Assembly (NCBI RefSeq): GCF_020194175.1
Contig: NZ_JADYVX010000008.1
Location: 62,001-126,000, forward strand
Source: Bradyrhizobium sp. BRP22
GTDB lineage: Bacteria; Pseudomonadota; Alphaproteobacteria; Rhizobiales; Xanthobacteraceae
Reading direction: 5' to 3'
DNA: 64,000 nt
A model generated the notes under the pieces. It ran no database searches. It saw nothing but the letters and a program-made list of their open reading frames with translations, and was not told where the DNA came from. Of this stretch, positions 18,188-26,912 are shown piece after piece; the stretch's first letter is position 1; each line of letters begins with the position of its first letter. Both the position numbers and the translations under genes were made by a program.

Positions 18188-19063
18188 TTAGAGCGTCTCC
18201 AGCCAAAACGAGCCGCCGGCCACATGGCTCATGTGAGGAGTAACCAGTGCATCGGCCTTCGGGCGAAGAACTGGATCAAGGCACGCGAAACAGTTAGGAA
18301 GCAGGGTTCGAAACGGCGGCTCTTTGGCGAGCAACATCGCGGCCAAGAGATACTGCTCTGAGTATAGCCGAGTATGCCATTCCGGCGGGTAGTCCGCGGG
18401 TAAGACAATATCATGGATTTGTACCGTTACGCCGCTCGGGAGGTTCGGGAGGATTTCCAAAAAGAAAACCGTGACGTCTGAGTTTTGGAAAACACGATGT
18501 GATCCATCGAAGAAAAGAATATCGCCAGATCCGATCTCATCCAGCACTATCGAACTGCATTCTTCGAATGGCTTTCTGATGAGCTTGTCACATATTCCAT
18601 CGATTTCGGCGCGCGGATGCGGATCGATGGCGATGACATCTGTCTCGATATTCGCCCTATCGATCGCAAATCGGGCGAACTTAGTAGAGTTTCCAGATCC
18701 GATCTCCAGGTAGCGCTTTGGCACCTTTAAATGAAGCATGCCCACGAGCGCGCAGGCATCTAAGCTTGAAAAGAAGTTGTTATCCCACGAGGGCATACCG
18801 GCATCCGCTGTTCCGGCCGGCACTTCGTCGAGAATGAACTTGGCCGACAACATCTGTTCCAGAAGAGCAGAAAATTGACCGCGCTGGCCACAAAATAACG
18901 CTTCGAGTTTGGCGTGAGGGGGCTTCCCATATCCCCATCGCGATCTCGGGGAGACGGGATAGTAGGAGTCCGCCGTATGGCTCCAATGCCATCCGCCCGG
19001 CTTGCGAGGGAAAACATCGATGCCGATCATGTTCGCGGCGCGGCGAACTACCTTAGAGATCAT
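18188..19063 (-). CDS. Class I SAM-dependent methyltransferase (Methyltransf_24-like)
   Basis: The 291-residue protein has KRYLEIGSGNSTKFARFA near residue 115 (motif I). Next come VIAIDPHPRAEIDGICDKLI near residue 142, SGDILFFDGSHRVFQNSDVT near residue 173 with the DGSH acidic/His pair, and VTVQIHDIVLPADYPPEW near residue 206. The combination of ExGSGxST, DGSH and HDI...PxxYP is typical of Methyltransf_24 proteins found with polysaccharide genes. The last line of helices continues to the C-terminus without truncation. Probably the first gene of a two-gene unit with the methyltransferase downstream. Confidence 0.82.
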   Translation of the reverse strand: MISKVVRRAANMIGIDVFPRKPGGWHWSHTADSYYPVSPRSRWGYGKPPHAKLEALFCGQRGQFSALLEQMLSAKFILDEVPAGTADAGMPSWDNNFFSSLDACALVGMLHLKVPKRYLEIGSGNSTKFARFAIDRANIETDVIAIDPHPRAEIDGICDKLIRKPFEECSSIVLDEIGSGDILFFDGSHRVFQNSDVTVFFLEILPNLPSGVTVQIHDIVLPADYPPEWHTRLYSEQYLLAAMLLAKEPPFRTLLPNCFACLDPVLRPKADALVTPHMSHVAGGSFWLETL

Positions 19064-19189
19064 TCGAAAAAACTCGCTTCACTCTAGAGATGCATCTAAG
19101 CACACGCCGCGCACGTTGGTCTAGTCGCTGCGCTTCATTCCCCGGCTCCCCCTCGCTCAGGGCGGCAGGCTGTGGTCTGAGTCCCTTGT

Positions 19190-19535
19190 TAGTGATGGGC
19201 AGAGTCCCGGATTGATTTGAGCCCATTTGGCTCGGTGAAGCAACGGAACGGGGGCGGAGACGCCGGTTCAGCGCAGCGTCCCGTCCCGTTGGATGTCGGG
19301 GGCACCGCCATCGGCGTAAGCGGCCGGCGTGAGATTGCCAGGGTCGCTGTGCGTCTTCTAGAGCCGAGGTGCCATCGACTCCAATCGCCGAACATGCTGA
19401 CCTCATAGGCGATCTGAAGGTGAGCAACGGCCTCGCGCTTGGCGGCGTGCGTCACCACTTTTTGATGCGACATCCTTGAGCATGGCGTTGTCAGACCTGC
19501 GATTGCTATACGCCAGCTTGCGCGTTCGCTCTAAG
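19190..19535 (-). pseudogene. IS3-family transposase remnant
   Basis: Minus-strand translation across 19535-19390 gives LAYSNRRSDNAMLKDVASK followed, after a frameshift, by KVVTHAAKREAVAHLQIAYE, then in another frame RSACSAIGVD. This order matches the OrfA end and OrfB start of IS3-family (IS407-like) elements: '...DNAMLKDVxxKKxVTPAxxREAVxH...RRACxxLGVDR'. At least two frame changes and no catalytic core are present, so it is dead. The rest of 19064-19646 shows nothing coding. Confidence 0.7.
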
Positions 19536-19646
19536 GCATTACCATCCCGCTACGCCGAAACTGGCACACATCCGTAGCGGATTGCATCGTTGTCAATACT
19601 CGAGTTAGTGGCCTCTATCGAATGCCTCTCAAACGTTTTGCTAAAT

Positions 19647-20924
19647 CTACTTATTCAATGCATCCTTTAGGCGGGCTGGATCGATACGGGTTACAATGAC
19701 CGACTGATCGGGACGGCCGTTGAAACTTGCGAAGTAGAACCGGCCCGCGGGATCCCACGCGTCATAACCTGTGTGAATGTGGAGATCGCGCAGCGCAGGG
19801 CCTAGCTTTGCTAAAGTGCACAGCCGCTCCGTCTTTCCCGTCGTTAGATCAAACTCATACAGTGATGTGAAATCGCTTGGCTGCGGCGATGAACTGGTGG
19901 CGGCGTAAACTTTGCTCATGTCGCGCGTGACATCGAACATCCATATATATTTGAGCTGTTGACCAGTCTCAATCTGGCCAAGATACGACCAGGAAGGTCC
20001 CTCGTCATCGAAGCGGTAAACATGGCCTTTATCGTCCGAGAAGATGCATTGCTTTCCGTTCGCCAGGCATTCACCGACCTCCAAGGCCTGTTCCTCCTGC
20101 AGGATCCAGTCTTTTCGTTCGCCGAATCCAGTTTCCGGATCGTAGTAATGGACGTGCCCGTAAACAGATGGGTTTTTTGAGCTGCTCGCTGTGAAGTAAA
20201 GACGCCCTCCGGAATCTACCCACATTATTCGTCCAGTATAGGCGTATGGTTGGTCGAATGAGCTCGGTCTGCCTAGAACATCCGTTCGGCCACGACCTAT
20301 GTCGTAGCGGTAGATTTCGCCGGTAGGGACACTCGCGCCGTAGATGATGTTTCGCACGGGGTCAGGGGCGATCGTCACTACATTTCCGTGGGTCACCGCG
20401 ACACCACCGGGTTCCGAGGCGCTCAGGTCGGTGAAAGTGTTTAGGACTGGATCGTGGGCATACCAGTGGAAGCCACGTCGAGTGAGATATGCATCATCCA
20501 GAGTCGAGCGATCCATGGTTGCAACGTAGATCTTGCCTCGGTGCCAGAGCGGTCGCGTATGGAATTTCTGGGCTGTCTCGCCCGGCATCCAATTGTGAAC
20601 GAGCTCGGAGGCCGACCGAGCATCGCCCACGAACTGAAGCTTACCTACTCGCCAATCCAGGCGGTATAGAGCCGCATTTGTCACATGATCCATCGCGGCC
20701 ACGTATATATCGCCGTCGGGCGACGAACCGGTGGCGTGCCAACTCTGTGTCGGCCGAAGCCCGTTGGGCGTGTCAGGTAAGGTCCACTGCCAAACCCCGT
20801 CCAGCGCGCCCGCCCTGCCGAGCTCAGCTTCTGTTGTTTGAGAAGGGGTTCGTCGGAAGTCGGCGGCATCAGCGTCGATAAGAGCAACCCAGCCAAGCAA
20901 GATAAGAGCAAGCCGACGCATCAT
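19647..20924 (-). CDS. Exported protein of unknown function, beta-propeller-like
   Basis: From MMRRLALILLGW the protein (about 425 residues) has a signal peptide cleaved near ADA|ADF. It then shows a series of blades that end in aspartate-rich, aromatic strands, such as DGDIYVAAMDHVT, GKIYVATMDRST, GGRLYFTASSSKN, MSKVYAATSSSP and AGRFYFASFNGRP, each spaced by about 45-70 residues. This repetition is what a beta-propeller would give. Two Cys pairs (VGECLANGKQCIF) may bridge. The protein is probably periplasmic or extracellular. It is monocistronic and at the edge of the glycan region; a carbohydrate-binding or lyase-like role is possible but not shown. The longer frame to 20999 would hide the signal peptide. 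Confidence 0.7.
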   Translation of the reverse strand: MMRRLALILLGWVALIDADAADFRRTPSQTTEAELGRAGALDGVWQWTLPDTPNGLRPTQSWHATGSSPDGDIYVAAMDHVTNAALYRLDWRVGKLQFVGDARSASELVHNWMPGETAQKFHTRPLWHRGKIYVATMDRSTLDDAYLTRRGFHWYAHDPVLNTFTDLSASEPGGVAVTHGNVVTIAPDPVRNIIYGASVPTGEIYRYDIGRGRTDVLGRPSSFDQPYAYTGRIMWVDSGGRLYFTASSSKNPSVYGHVHYYDPETGFGERKDWILQEEQALEVGECLANGKQCIFSDDKGHVYRFDDEGPSWSYLGQIETGQQLKYIWMFDVTRDMSKVYAATSSSPQPSDFTSLYEFDLTTGKTERLCTLAKLGPALRDLHIHTGYDAWDPAGRFYFASFNGRPDQSVIVTRIDPARLKDALNK

Positions 20925-20999
20925 GACCTCCCTAATCGGTCGACATTCAAATATACATCCCCGAAATGCAGATGGGGCTAACAGAACCTTCGAGATCAA

Positions 21000-21802
21000 G
21001 ATTGCCGAAACGATCCTGTTCTTAACATTGCAACGCCGTTCCGCATAGCATCAGATCGTCTGTCTCACGCGATGCAGAGGCGCTTGGACCTGGCCGCTGA
21101 GTGGGAGGGCTCAAGAAGAGGTTCTCTTGTCAGCCAAGTAATAATTTTATTCCCCTGCGCGACAACAGCCTAGCTTACCCGCGCTGATATCCAAGCTTAG
21201 CCGTTGTCTTTCCTTTGCCGAGCTGCAAGCTGATGCGACATGAATACGAAGCACCCGAAGGTCCACACTCACAGCAGAAAGAATAGCGCGCGGATTGGCT
21301 CTTTGAAGCCCCAGTGCTCTTAACCGTCATCGAGTGACTGGCCACTATCCATTGAAGCATACCCTGCGGATGACGAGGCGAGCTACAGGTGATCATTTGA
21401 GGCAAAGTCTGATTGGAAGGGTACCCTCACGACCACAGTCCAAGCCGCGATATGACTCGGACGGAATCCCCTTGTAATTACACCTGCTTCCGTCAAGCTC
21501 CAGGGTCGCCATGACACGAGGTGACGATTTGACGGAACGTCGGCTCATGCCGGACGTCTTTTTAGAGGGGACGGAATCTTCGCGAGGAGCGGAAGAGTCG
21601 CCATTTCTGACGCCACCATACAACATCATGCTCAACTTGAGCATCGTGATCAATCCCTAACGGTTAGGCTCTGATACTTTCGTCGTAGTTCGCTACGGCA
21701 CTAAGTTCGCTGATCACGTTACCTTTCAGCCCTGAAGCTGACACCAAGTTTAAGCATCGCGAGCACTGGGCGAAAGTTTTTGCACCGGCGCCACTGCAAT
21801 TT
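21000..21802. other. Region with weak minus-strand open frames only
   Basis: Three overlapping minus-strand frames (21664-21852, 21393-21653, 21175-21405) read as 60-85 codon products without family features, signal peptides or membrane helices. They might be pieces of one frameshifted gene downstream of the 21803-22807 gene. I cannot support any of them as real. Confidence 0.3.
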
Positions 21803-22807
21803 TTAAGTGAAGTTGACGCGCCCCTGCGCAAAGAAGCGAGAGGCTTCATCAAGTCGTCGATATAGTGAAAGCACGATCTTAGCGAAGGCTAATGGATTAT
21901 TCTTTACTAGAGACCTCACCGTTTCAGTATTCCGGATTTGACGTGTCTCGGCGCGAGTGGCAGCGGCCTGATTGATGTATTCAGACGCAGGAGCGTTCTC
22001 GGAAAACTCTTCCGCAGCCATGACCAGATATCGTTTCTTCGACAGAAAAGAATGAAGCGTGTTGTATAGTTCCCGAAGCGGCGCGCGATTATTTAGGAAA
22101 GATAGAATAATTGACTCCGTCTCTGCAAATGTCTCCGAGTCACCACTCACATCAACATATCCGGGTGACTCATATTTGATCTTGTCCATACGCAGGCGTT
22201 CGTTACGTGGTACAATAGCAGGGAGAGCGGTATAGAAGTGCACATAGCTAAACCCGCCCTTGAATGGTGTGTGGACGAATGTCTGCTTGATTGTCTTTTT
22301 CTTTTCGATCTCAACGCTTTCATCTGCGAACGCGTGAACAGCGGAAAGGAAGTAGTAGACGTCAGAATAGAGACTGTAAAATTGGCCAAAGTCCGGCATA
22401 TCCCACTCGCCATCAACCACTAGCGACTGAATATGAGTCGGGCCGACCGTATCCTCCTCGTCGTCTGTATGACTGCTTGAGAAGAACCTAGGAGATGGCA
22501 GGTACTGTTCTGGCACATGGTCCTCGAAAGGCTCCATCATCACTTTGTTGTCGACCATCTTCATCAAATCGAAGGTGTAAATGGAGCGGATCGGGTAAGT
22601 GAACAGATATCTCAGATCAACATGGCCGTCCCTGTATGCCTCCATTTCGCGCGATGACACGGTAGTGGCGATGAACCACGCCTCGTCTGGCGGCGAGGGA
22701 ATGGCCAGCGCGACGACATGCGTCTTGAACGTCTTCATGAGAATTAGATGCGGCTCGTCCATGTACACCAATGTGCGGACGTATGTCGCTGATCGCCGAT
22801 GAGCCAT
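21803..22807 (-). CDS. Protein of unknown function, possibly DUF6575-like
   Basis: The 334-residue protein (start at 22807, served by AGAAGG) has an all-soluble profile with several acidic stretches. Its opening reads YVRTLVYMDEPHLILMKTF, then SPPDEAWFIATTVSSREMEA and GHVDLRYLFTYP. The layout (a short beta-rich sensor-like N-terminus followed by a mixed domain with KKKTIKQTFVHTPFKGGFSY) reminds me of DUF6575 proteins, a family of unknown function. I cannot verify that. Base composition is visibly more AT-rich than the flanking core genes. With the small gene just upstream it forms a two-gene minus-strand unit next to the tRNA-derived att site, a position favoured by accessory genes. Confidence 0.6.
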   Translation of the reverse strand: MAHRRSATYVRTLVYMDEPHLILMKTFKTHVVALAIPSPPDEAWFIATTVSSREMEAYRDGHVDLRYLFTYPIRSIYTFDLMKMVDNKVMMEPFEDHVPEQYLPSPRFFSSSHTDDEEDTVGPTHIQSLVVDGEWDMPDFGQFYSLYSDVYYFLSAVHAFADESVEIEKKKTIKQTFVHTPFKGGFSYVHFYTALPAIVPRNERLRMDKIKYESPGYVDVSGDSETFAETESIILSFLNNRAPLRELYNTLHSFLSKKRYLVMAAEEFSENAPASEYINQAAATRAETRQIRNTETVRSLVKNNPLAFAKIVLSLYRRLDEASRFFAQGRVNFT

Positions 22808-22948
22808 CCTGCACCTTCTCAACCTTTACGATGGCTACGGTTGGATCGAAACTCTGTGAAAGCCAGAGATCGACATGCTAACTCTTCTTGCTTATGAGAG
22901 CCTTTCCGTCATCGGGCTCAATCACTAACAGTGCAAGATGTGGGTTCC

Positions 22949-23179
22949 TTATTCGCTCGGTAACTTACCTGCGATATCTACAGCTTGGTCGCGCTCTAAG
23001 GACAGGGAGCACTCGCACGCATCTGCGGTCGGGCGGAGTGGCACTCCTAGGGCCGCCTGCGACCAGAAATCCTTAATTGTTGGCTTATCACAGCTGACCA
23101 CCCGATAGGCGCCCTCAAGCTCCATGCCCTTAGCTTTCGCCGGTGGGCATTGCGGTGGCAAATCTTCCAGAAAGACCAT
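22949..23179 (-). CDS. Small protein of unknown function (76 aa)
   Basis: The reading frame is compact and coding-like: MVFLEDLPPQCPPAKAKGME, LEGAYRVVSCDKPTIKDFWS, QAALGVPLRPTADACECSLS, ending RDQAVDIAGKLPSE. Notable are a Tyr-Arg-Val strand, a PT-x2-DF-x-S-x-AALG helix and a Cys-Glu-Cys pair. I have an impression of similar short proteins in phage and island settings but cannot name the family. An in-frame TTG at 23203 gives an 84-residue variant. It ends 141 bases before the DUF6575-like gene and is probably in the same transcript. Confidence 0.55.
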   Translation of the reverse strand: MVFLEDLPPQCPPAKAKGMELEGAYRVVSCDKPTIKDFWSQAALGVPLRPTADACECSLSLERDQAVDIAGKLPSE

Positions 23180-23203
23180 TTCGTTCGCTAAGTCCCGGCC
23201 CAA

Positions 23204-23587
23204 TGCACTGGACCTAATTTAGGCTGAGGACGTGAAATAACTTCAGTCGGGGGAAGCCATATCCACTGCAGCTATCGCCCCCTTTAGACCTTCGACGTAG
23301 CTATGGCTTTACGACATGTTTCCGGAAAGACCGCGTAATCTGCAAGGCTCGGTATACTTTTCGTCGTGTCGGTGGTTGCCCCTCCAGGTTGAATCTGCGC
23401 AGGCCATATGGATTGCGCATGAATCGCCGCCGTTTGTACAAGCCGAGATCGCGGACCGCTGCGAGGTGATCGCTCTTGATGTCCGGGACGATTCATTCCG
23501 ACGACGAGAAAACCTGTTGCGGGTTCAATACAGGTTGAACGATCTGTTTGTCGGAATAGCCATTGATTTTCCTGGCAAATCATACGC
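23204..23587. other. Non-coding stretch before the tRNA fragment
   Basis: Short frames on both strands overlap here (minus 23284-23583, plus 23316-23594). Neither has a convincing ribosome binding site or motif; the plus one simply runs into the tRNA fragment. I find no integrase gene next to the att site. Confidence 0.35.
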
Positions 23588-23632
23588 CTCTTAATCAGCG
23601 GGTCCCAGGTTCGAGCCCTGGTGCGCCCACCA
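23588..23632 (+). other. 3' fragment of tRNA-Lys(CUU): probable att site
   Basis: The 45 bases from CTCTTAATCAG to CGCCCACCA are the 3' part of a tRNA gene. They comprise the anticodon loop CTCTTAA (anticodon CTT, Lys), the 3' anticodon strand TCAG, variable loop, a perfect T arm (CCAGG TTCGAGC CCTGG), a 3' acceptor strand and encoded CCA. The D arm and 5' half are absent: the bases before it do not pair with the acceptor or anticodon strands. Such 3' fragments arise when an island integrates into a tRNA gene and duplicates the crossover segment. By the usual polarity the intact gene and the rest of the island lie to the left. Confidence 0.85.
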
Positions 23633-23754
23633 TATAAAAGGCCTTCTTCAAGAAATTAGGGGAACGATGGCCGAGAACAAAACGAGTCTCGTGCGACGCG
23701 GTCGTACGTCGTGCGGCTGGATTGCTGTACGACTTCTCCTTTGTTTGTGTATCT

Positions 23755-23960
23755 TCACCCCATTCGGTACAGCGCGTAGATCTGACGGTACAGGTCGATT
23801 CCATGCTCGTCGTAGAATAGGATACTAGGGCGAAAAAACGGACAATCGCCTCGGGTGCAGTTTTCTGCAGAACCAGAATCGGATGGTTCGGGTCGGGCGT
23901 TCGAGCGGCCATCAGAAGTATGAAAAGGTAGTCCGTGGCGTGGCTTCGTAGCGGATCCAA
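23755..23960 (-). pseudogene. Frameshifted conserved-looking ORF of unknown function
   Basis: Two overlapping minus-strand frames read as one protein if a shift is allowed in the T-run near 23832. One frame gives DYLFILLMAARTPDPNHP and LQKTAPEAIVRFF; the other continues RPSILFYDEHGIDLYRQIYA, LYRMG and stops at 23755. The second half in particular looks like real protein. No family is recognised. It lies just outside the att site, in what I take to be core chromosome. Confidence 0.35.
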
Positions 23961-23977
23961 CCTTCCCGACGGCGAGG

Positions 23978-25012
23978 TTAACCGTCAAAGCTCGGCGGCA
24001 GGAGCTCGGCCGCGCGATGGCAGGCGACGTAGTGATTTGTCCCGATTGATTCCTGCAGCGGCAAGCTTTTGCGGCATTGGTCGACGGCCGATGGACAGCG
24101 CTGGGCGAACCGGCAGCCTGGTGGCGGGTCGACCGGGCTCGGCGGATCGCCCTTGACGAGATAGTGTTGCTTCAGCGCCTCCCGGGTCGGGCCGGGCGGG
24201 GCGGCGGCCGCAATGAGCGACCACGTGTAGGGGTGGCGCGGTTCGGCAAAGATGGTTGCGGCAGGCGCCTGTTCGACGATCTTGCCAAGATACATCACCG
24301 CAATCTCATCGCAGAATTGCTGGATCACGCCGAGATCATGCGAGATGAAGATATAGGTCAGCTGCCGTTCGCGCTGCAGCCGCTTCAGCAGGTTGAGGAT
24401 CTGAGCCTGGATGGCGACGTCGAGTGCGGATACTGCTTCATCGCAGACGATCAGATCGGGTTCCGGTGCGAGCGCGCGGGCGATGCACAGCCGTTGGCGC
24501 TGGCCGCCCGAGAATTGGTGAGGGAAGAGATTGGCCGCGTTCGGCGGAAGCCCGACCTCGGCAAGCAGCCTGCGCACCCGCTCGTCGCGTTCGCCGGGCG
24601 TGCCGATTCCCAACAGATCGAGTGGCTCGCGGATTTGCTCGCCGGCGCGCCGTCGTGGATTAAGCGCGGAGAATGGATCCTGGAACACGATCTGCAGATG
24701 CTTGCGCACCTCGCGCAGGCCTTTACCCGTCAAGTCCAGGATGTTTCGTTCGCCGAATACGATCTGGCCGGAGGTCGCGGGAACGAGCCTCATGATCGCT
24801 TGCGCCGTCGTGGACTTTCCGGAACCGCTCTCGCCGACAATGCCGAAGCTGGTGCCGCGCCTGACGCGGAAGCTGACACCGTCGACGGCATGTACGAACG
24901 AGGGGGCTTGCAGAGGGCGCTTTCTGCCGGCCTCGAAATGAACGACGAGATCGTTCACGTTGAGGACAAACTCCGACGAATCAGGCGGCGCGGCGGCTTG
25001 GAGTGTCGTCAT
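23978..25012 (-). CDS. dppF: Dipeptide/oligopeptide ABC transporter ATP-binding protein
   Basis: The 344-residue ATPase is of the DppF/OppF type. Walker A is FGIVGESGSGKSTTAQAIMR near residue 56, the Q-loop is HLQIVFQDPFSALNPRRRA, the signature is FSGGQRQRLCIARALAPEPD near residue 168, and Walker B is LIVCDEAVSALD. The C-terminal oligopeptide/dipeptide extension has CRFAQRCPSAVDQCRK, the Cys-rich motif that holds an iron-sulfur cluster in DppD/DppF homologues. With the ATPase before it, it powers uptake by the two permeases. Its ATG overlaps the stop of dppD by four bases (ATGA). Confidence 0.93.
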   Translation of the reverse strand: MTTLQAAAPPDSSEFVLNVNDLVVHFEAGRKRPLQAPSFVHAVDGVSFRVRRGTSFGIVGESGSGKSTTAQAIMRLVPATSGQIVFGERNILDLTGKGLREVRKHLQIVFQDPFSALNPRRRAGEQIREPLDLLGIGTPGERDERVRRLLAEVGLPPNAANLFPHQFSGGQRQRLCIARALAPEPDLIVCDEAVSALDVAIQAQILNLLKRLQRERQLTYIFISHDLGVIQQFCDEIAVMYLGKIVEQAPAATIFAEPRHPYTWSLIAAAAPPGPTREALKQHYLVKGDPPSPVDPPPGCRFAQRCPSAVDQCRKSLPLQESIGTNHYVACHRAAELLPPSFDG

Positions 25013-26007
25013 GCAGCCAGCTCCGATTTTCGCCAGCAGGACACGGCATGGTCATCTGTAATCGGCTCCAGCGCCGGTTGCAGACGCGACCTGCAAAGCT
25101 CGCTTGCCTCCCGGCATCTTGCCAGGAAGGCACAGTCCGGTCCCCGCGCGCCCAACGGCGGCACCATTCCTGCGATCTCGGCGAGGTCTGACCAGGCTTG
25201 CGGCGGTCGCGGTCCCAGCTTGAGCTGCGGCACGCAGTCCAGCAAACCCCTGGTGTAGGGATGGCACGGATGGCTCACCACGCTGTCGGCGTCACCGGAT
25301 TCGATGCAGCGCCCCGCATAAAGCACCGAGATATCGTCGGCGAGTTCTGCAACGGCGCCGAGATCGTGGGTGATGAGGACGATAGCCGTTTTGGTTTCCT
25401 TCTGCAGATCGGCCAGCAAGTCGAAGATCTGCGCCTGCACGGTCACGTCCAGCGCTGTGGTGGGCTCATCGGCGATCAGCAGCTTCGGCCGGCCGGCGAG
25501 CGCCATTGCGATCATCACGCGCTGGCGCATACCGCCCGAGAGCTGATGCGGATAGGCCTTCACACGCTGCTCGGGAGCGGGAATCTGCACCGCGCGGAGC
25601 AAGGCAATGGCTTGCTGCTCCGCTTCGGCCAGGCCCACGCCGCTGTGCCAGCGCAATACTTCGCCGATCTGATCGCCGACCGTGAACAGCGGATTGAGCG
25701 CGGTCATCGGCTCCTGGAAAATCATCGAAATGCCATTGCCGCGCAAGCTGCGCATCCGCTTGGGCGATGCCGACAGGATGTCCTCGCCCTCCAGGAGGAT
25801 CCGGCCGCTCGTGACCACGAAATCCTCCGGCAATAGCCGCATGATGGCCAGCGCCGTCATGCTCTTGCCGCAGCCCGACTCCCCGACCAGCGCCATCGTC
25901 CGCCCCGCCTCGACCGCAAACGACAGGTTCTCGAGCACGGGCACCACTACACCGGTGCTGCCGCGCATGCCGACGCTGAGATTTTCCACCTTGAGCAACG
26001 TGCTCAT
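25009..26007 (-). CDS. dppD: Dipeptide/oligopeptide ABC transporter ATP-binding protein
   Basis: The 332-residue ATPase starts at the ATG that shares a base with the permease stop (TGATG). LLKVENLSV opens the protein, [20 protein letters not shown] is Walker A near residue 37, and [20 protein letters not shown] is the Q-loop. [20 protein letters not shown] is the signature near residue 154, [13 protein letters not shown] is Walker B, and the H-loop is [15 protein letters not shown]. The C-terminal extension has a Cys-rich segment ([16 protein letters not shown]). A longer open frame upstream only shadows the permease gene. It pairs with dppF as the heterodimeric motor of a type I importer. 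Confidence 0.93.
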   Translation of the reverse strand: MSTLLKVENLSVGMRGSTGVVVPVLENLSFAVEAGRTMALVGESGCGKSMTALAIMRLLPEDFVVTSGRILLEGEDILSASPKRMRSLRGNGISMIFQEPMTALNPLFTVGDQIGEVLRWHSGVGLAEAEQQAIALLRAVQIPAPEQRVKAYPHQLSGGMRQRVMIAMALAGRPKLLIADEPTTALDVTVQAQIFDLLADLQKETKTAIVLITHDLGAVAELADDISVLYAGRCIESGDADSVVSHPCHPYTRGLLDCVPQLKLGPRPPQAWSDLAEIAGMVPPLGARGPDCAFLARCREASELCRSRLQPALEPITDDHAVSCWRKSELAA

Positions 26008-26912
26008 CACATTCTCCGGCGCAGACGTGGGTTGATGGCGTCGTTCACGCCGTCGCCGACCAGACTGATCGACAGCACCGCGAGAAAAATCGCGGCGCCG
26101 GGAAAGATCACCGCCCACCAGGCGTCGAGCACATAGTTGCGGTTCTGGCCGAGCATTAATCCCCAACTCATGGTGTTGGGATCGCCAAGGCCCAGGAAGC
26201 TCAGGCCTCCTTCGAACAGGATCGCGACGCCGATGGCGAGCGTCGCCGAGACGATGACGGGAGGCAGGGCGTTCGGCAGCAGTACGCGCAGGATCAGATA
26301 GGCGTCGCCGGCGCCGGCCGCGCGCGAGGCCTTGACGAAATCCAGATTGCGCAGCCGCATGAACTCGGCCCGAGTGAGGCGAGCCGCCGAGGTCCAACTG
26401 ACCGCGCCGATGGCGAGAGTAATTGTCGTGAGCTTTTGTCCGAACAGGGTGACGAGCACCATCGCAAACAAGAGTGGCGGCAGGATCTGGAAGAACTCGG
26501 TGATCTTCACCAGGGCGGCATCGATCGCGCCGCCGAAGAAACCGCTCAACGCGCCAACCGTCAAACCGATCGCAATCGTGATCAACGCAGCCACCGCACC
26601 GACGGCGAGGCTTGCGCGTCCGCCGTAGATCAAGCCGGCCAGCACGTCGCGGCCGAGATAGTCAGTGCCGAGCCATGCGTCCGCTGACGGCGCCGTGAAG
26701 GGACCGCCAACCAGATCGAGCGGGTCGACCGGATACACAACCGGGCCGATCGCGGTCCCCAGCACGATCAGGATGAGCAGGCACGCCCCGCACACGCCCG
26801 AGGGGCTGCGCAGGAACTGCCGGAATGCCACGCGTCCGGGCGATGCCGAGGGGCGTACCGGCGGGCTTGAGGATTCGACGGCGAGAGGCGTCGACGTCTC
26901 GATCGTCGTCAT
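26007..26912 (-). CDS. dppC: Dipeptide/oligopeptide ABC transporter permease
   Basis: The 301-residue membrane protein belongs to the DppC/OppC branch. It has an N-terminal cytoplasmic OppC_N segment before the first helix ([20 protein letters not shown]). The periplasmic loop contains [20 protein letters not shown], the family hallmark. Five further helices follow, with the EAA cytoplasmic loop [20 protein letters not shown] that docks the ATPase. It follows dppB with a four-base overlap (ATGA at 26909-26912). Confidence 0.93.
   Translation of the reverse strand: MTTIETSTPLAVESSSPPVRPSASPGRVAFRQFLRSPSGVCGACLLILIVLGTAIGPVVYPVDPLDLVGGPFTAPSADAWLGTDYLGRDVLAGLIYGGRASLAVGAVAALITIAIGLTVGALSGFFGGAIDAALVKITEFFQILPPLLFAMVLVTLFGQKLTTITLAIGAVSWTSAARLTRAEFMRLRNLDFVKASRAAGAGDAYLILRVLLPNALPPVIVSATLAIGVAILFEGGLSFLGLGDPNTMSWGLMLGQNRNYVLDAWWAVIFPGAAIFLAVLSISLVGDGVNDAINPRLRRRM

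Noticed and set aside
23595..23960. Minus-strand frame ending GAPGLEPGTR
   Set aside because: That C-terminus is the translated antisense of the tRNA T arm, a common false protein. The upstream part is treated separately as a frameshifted ORF.
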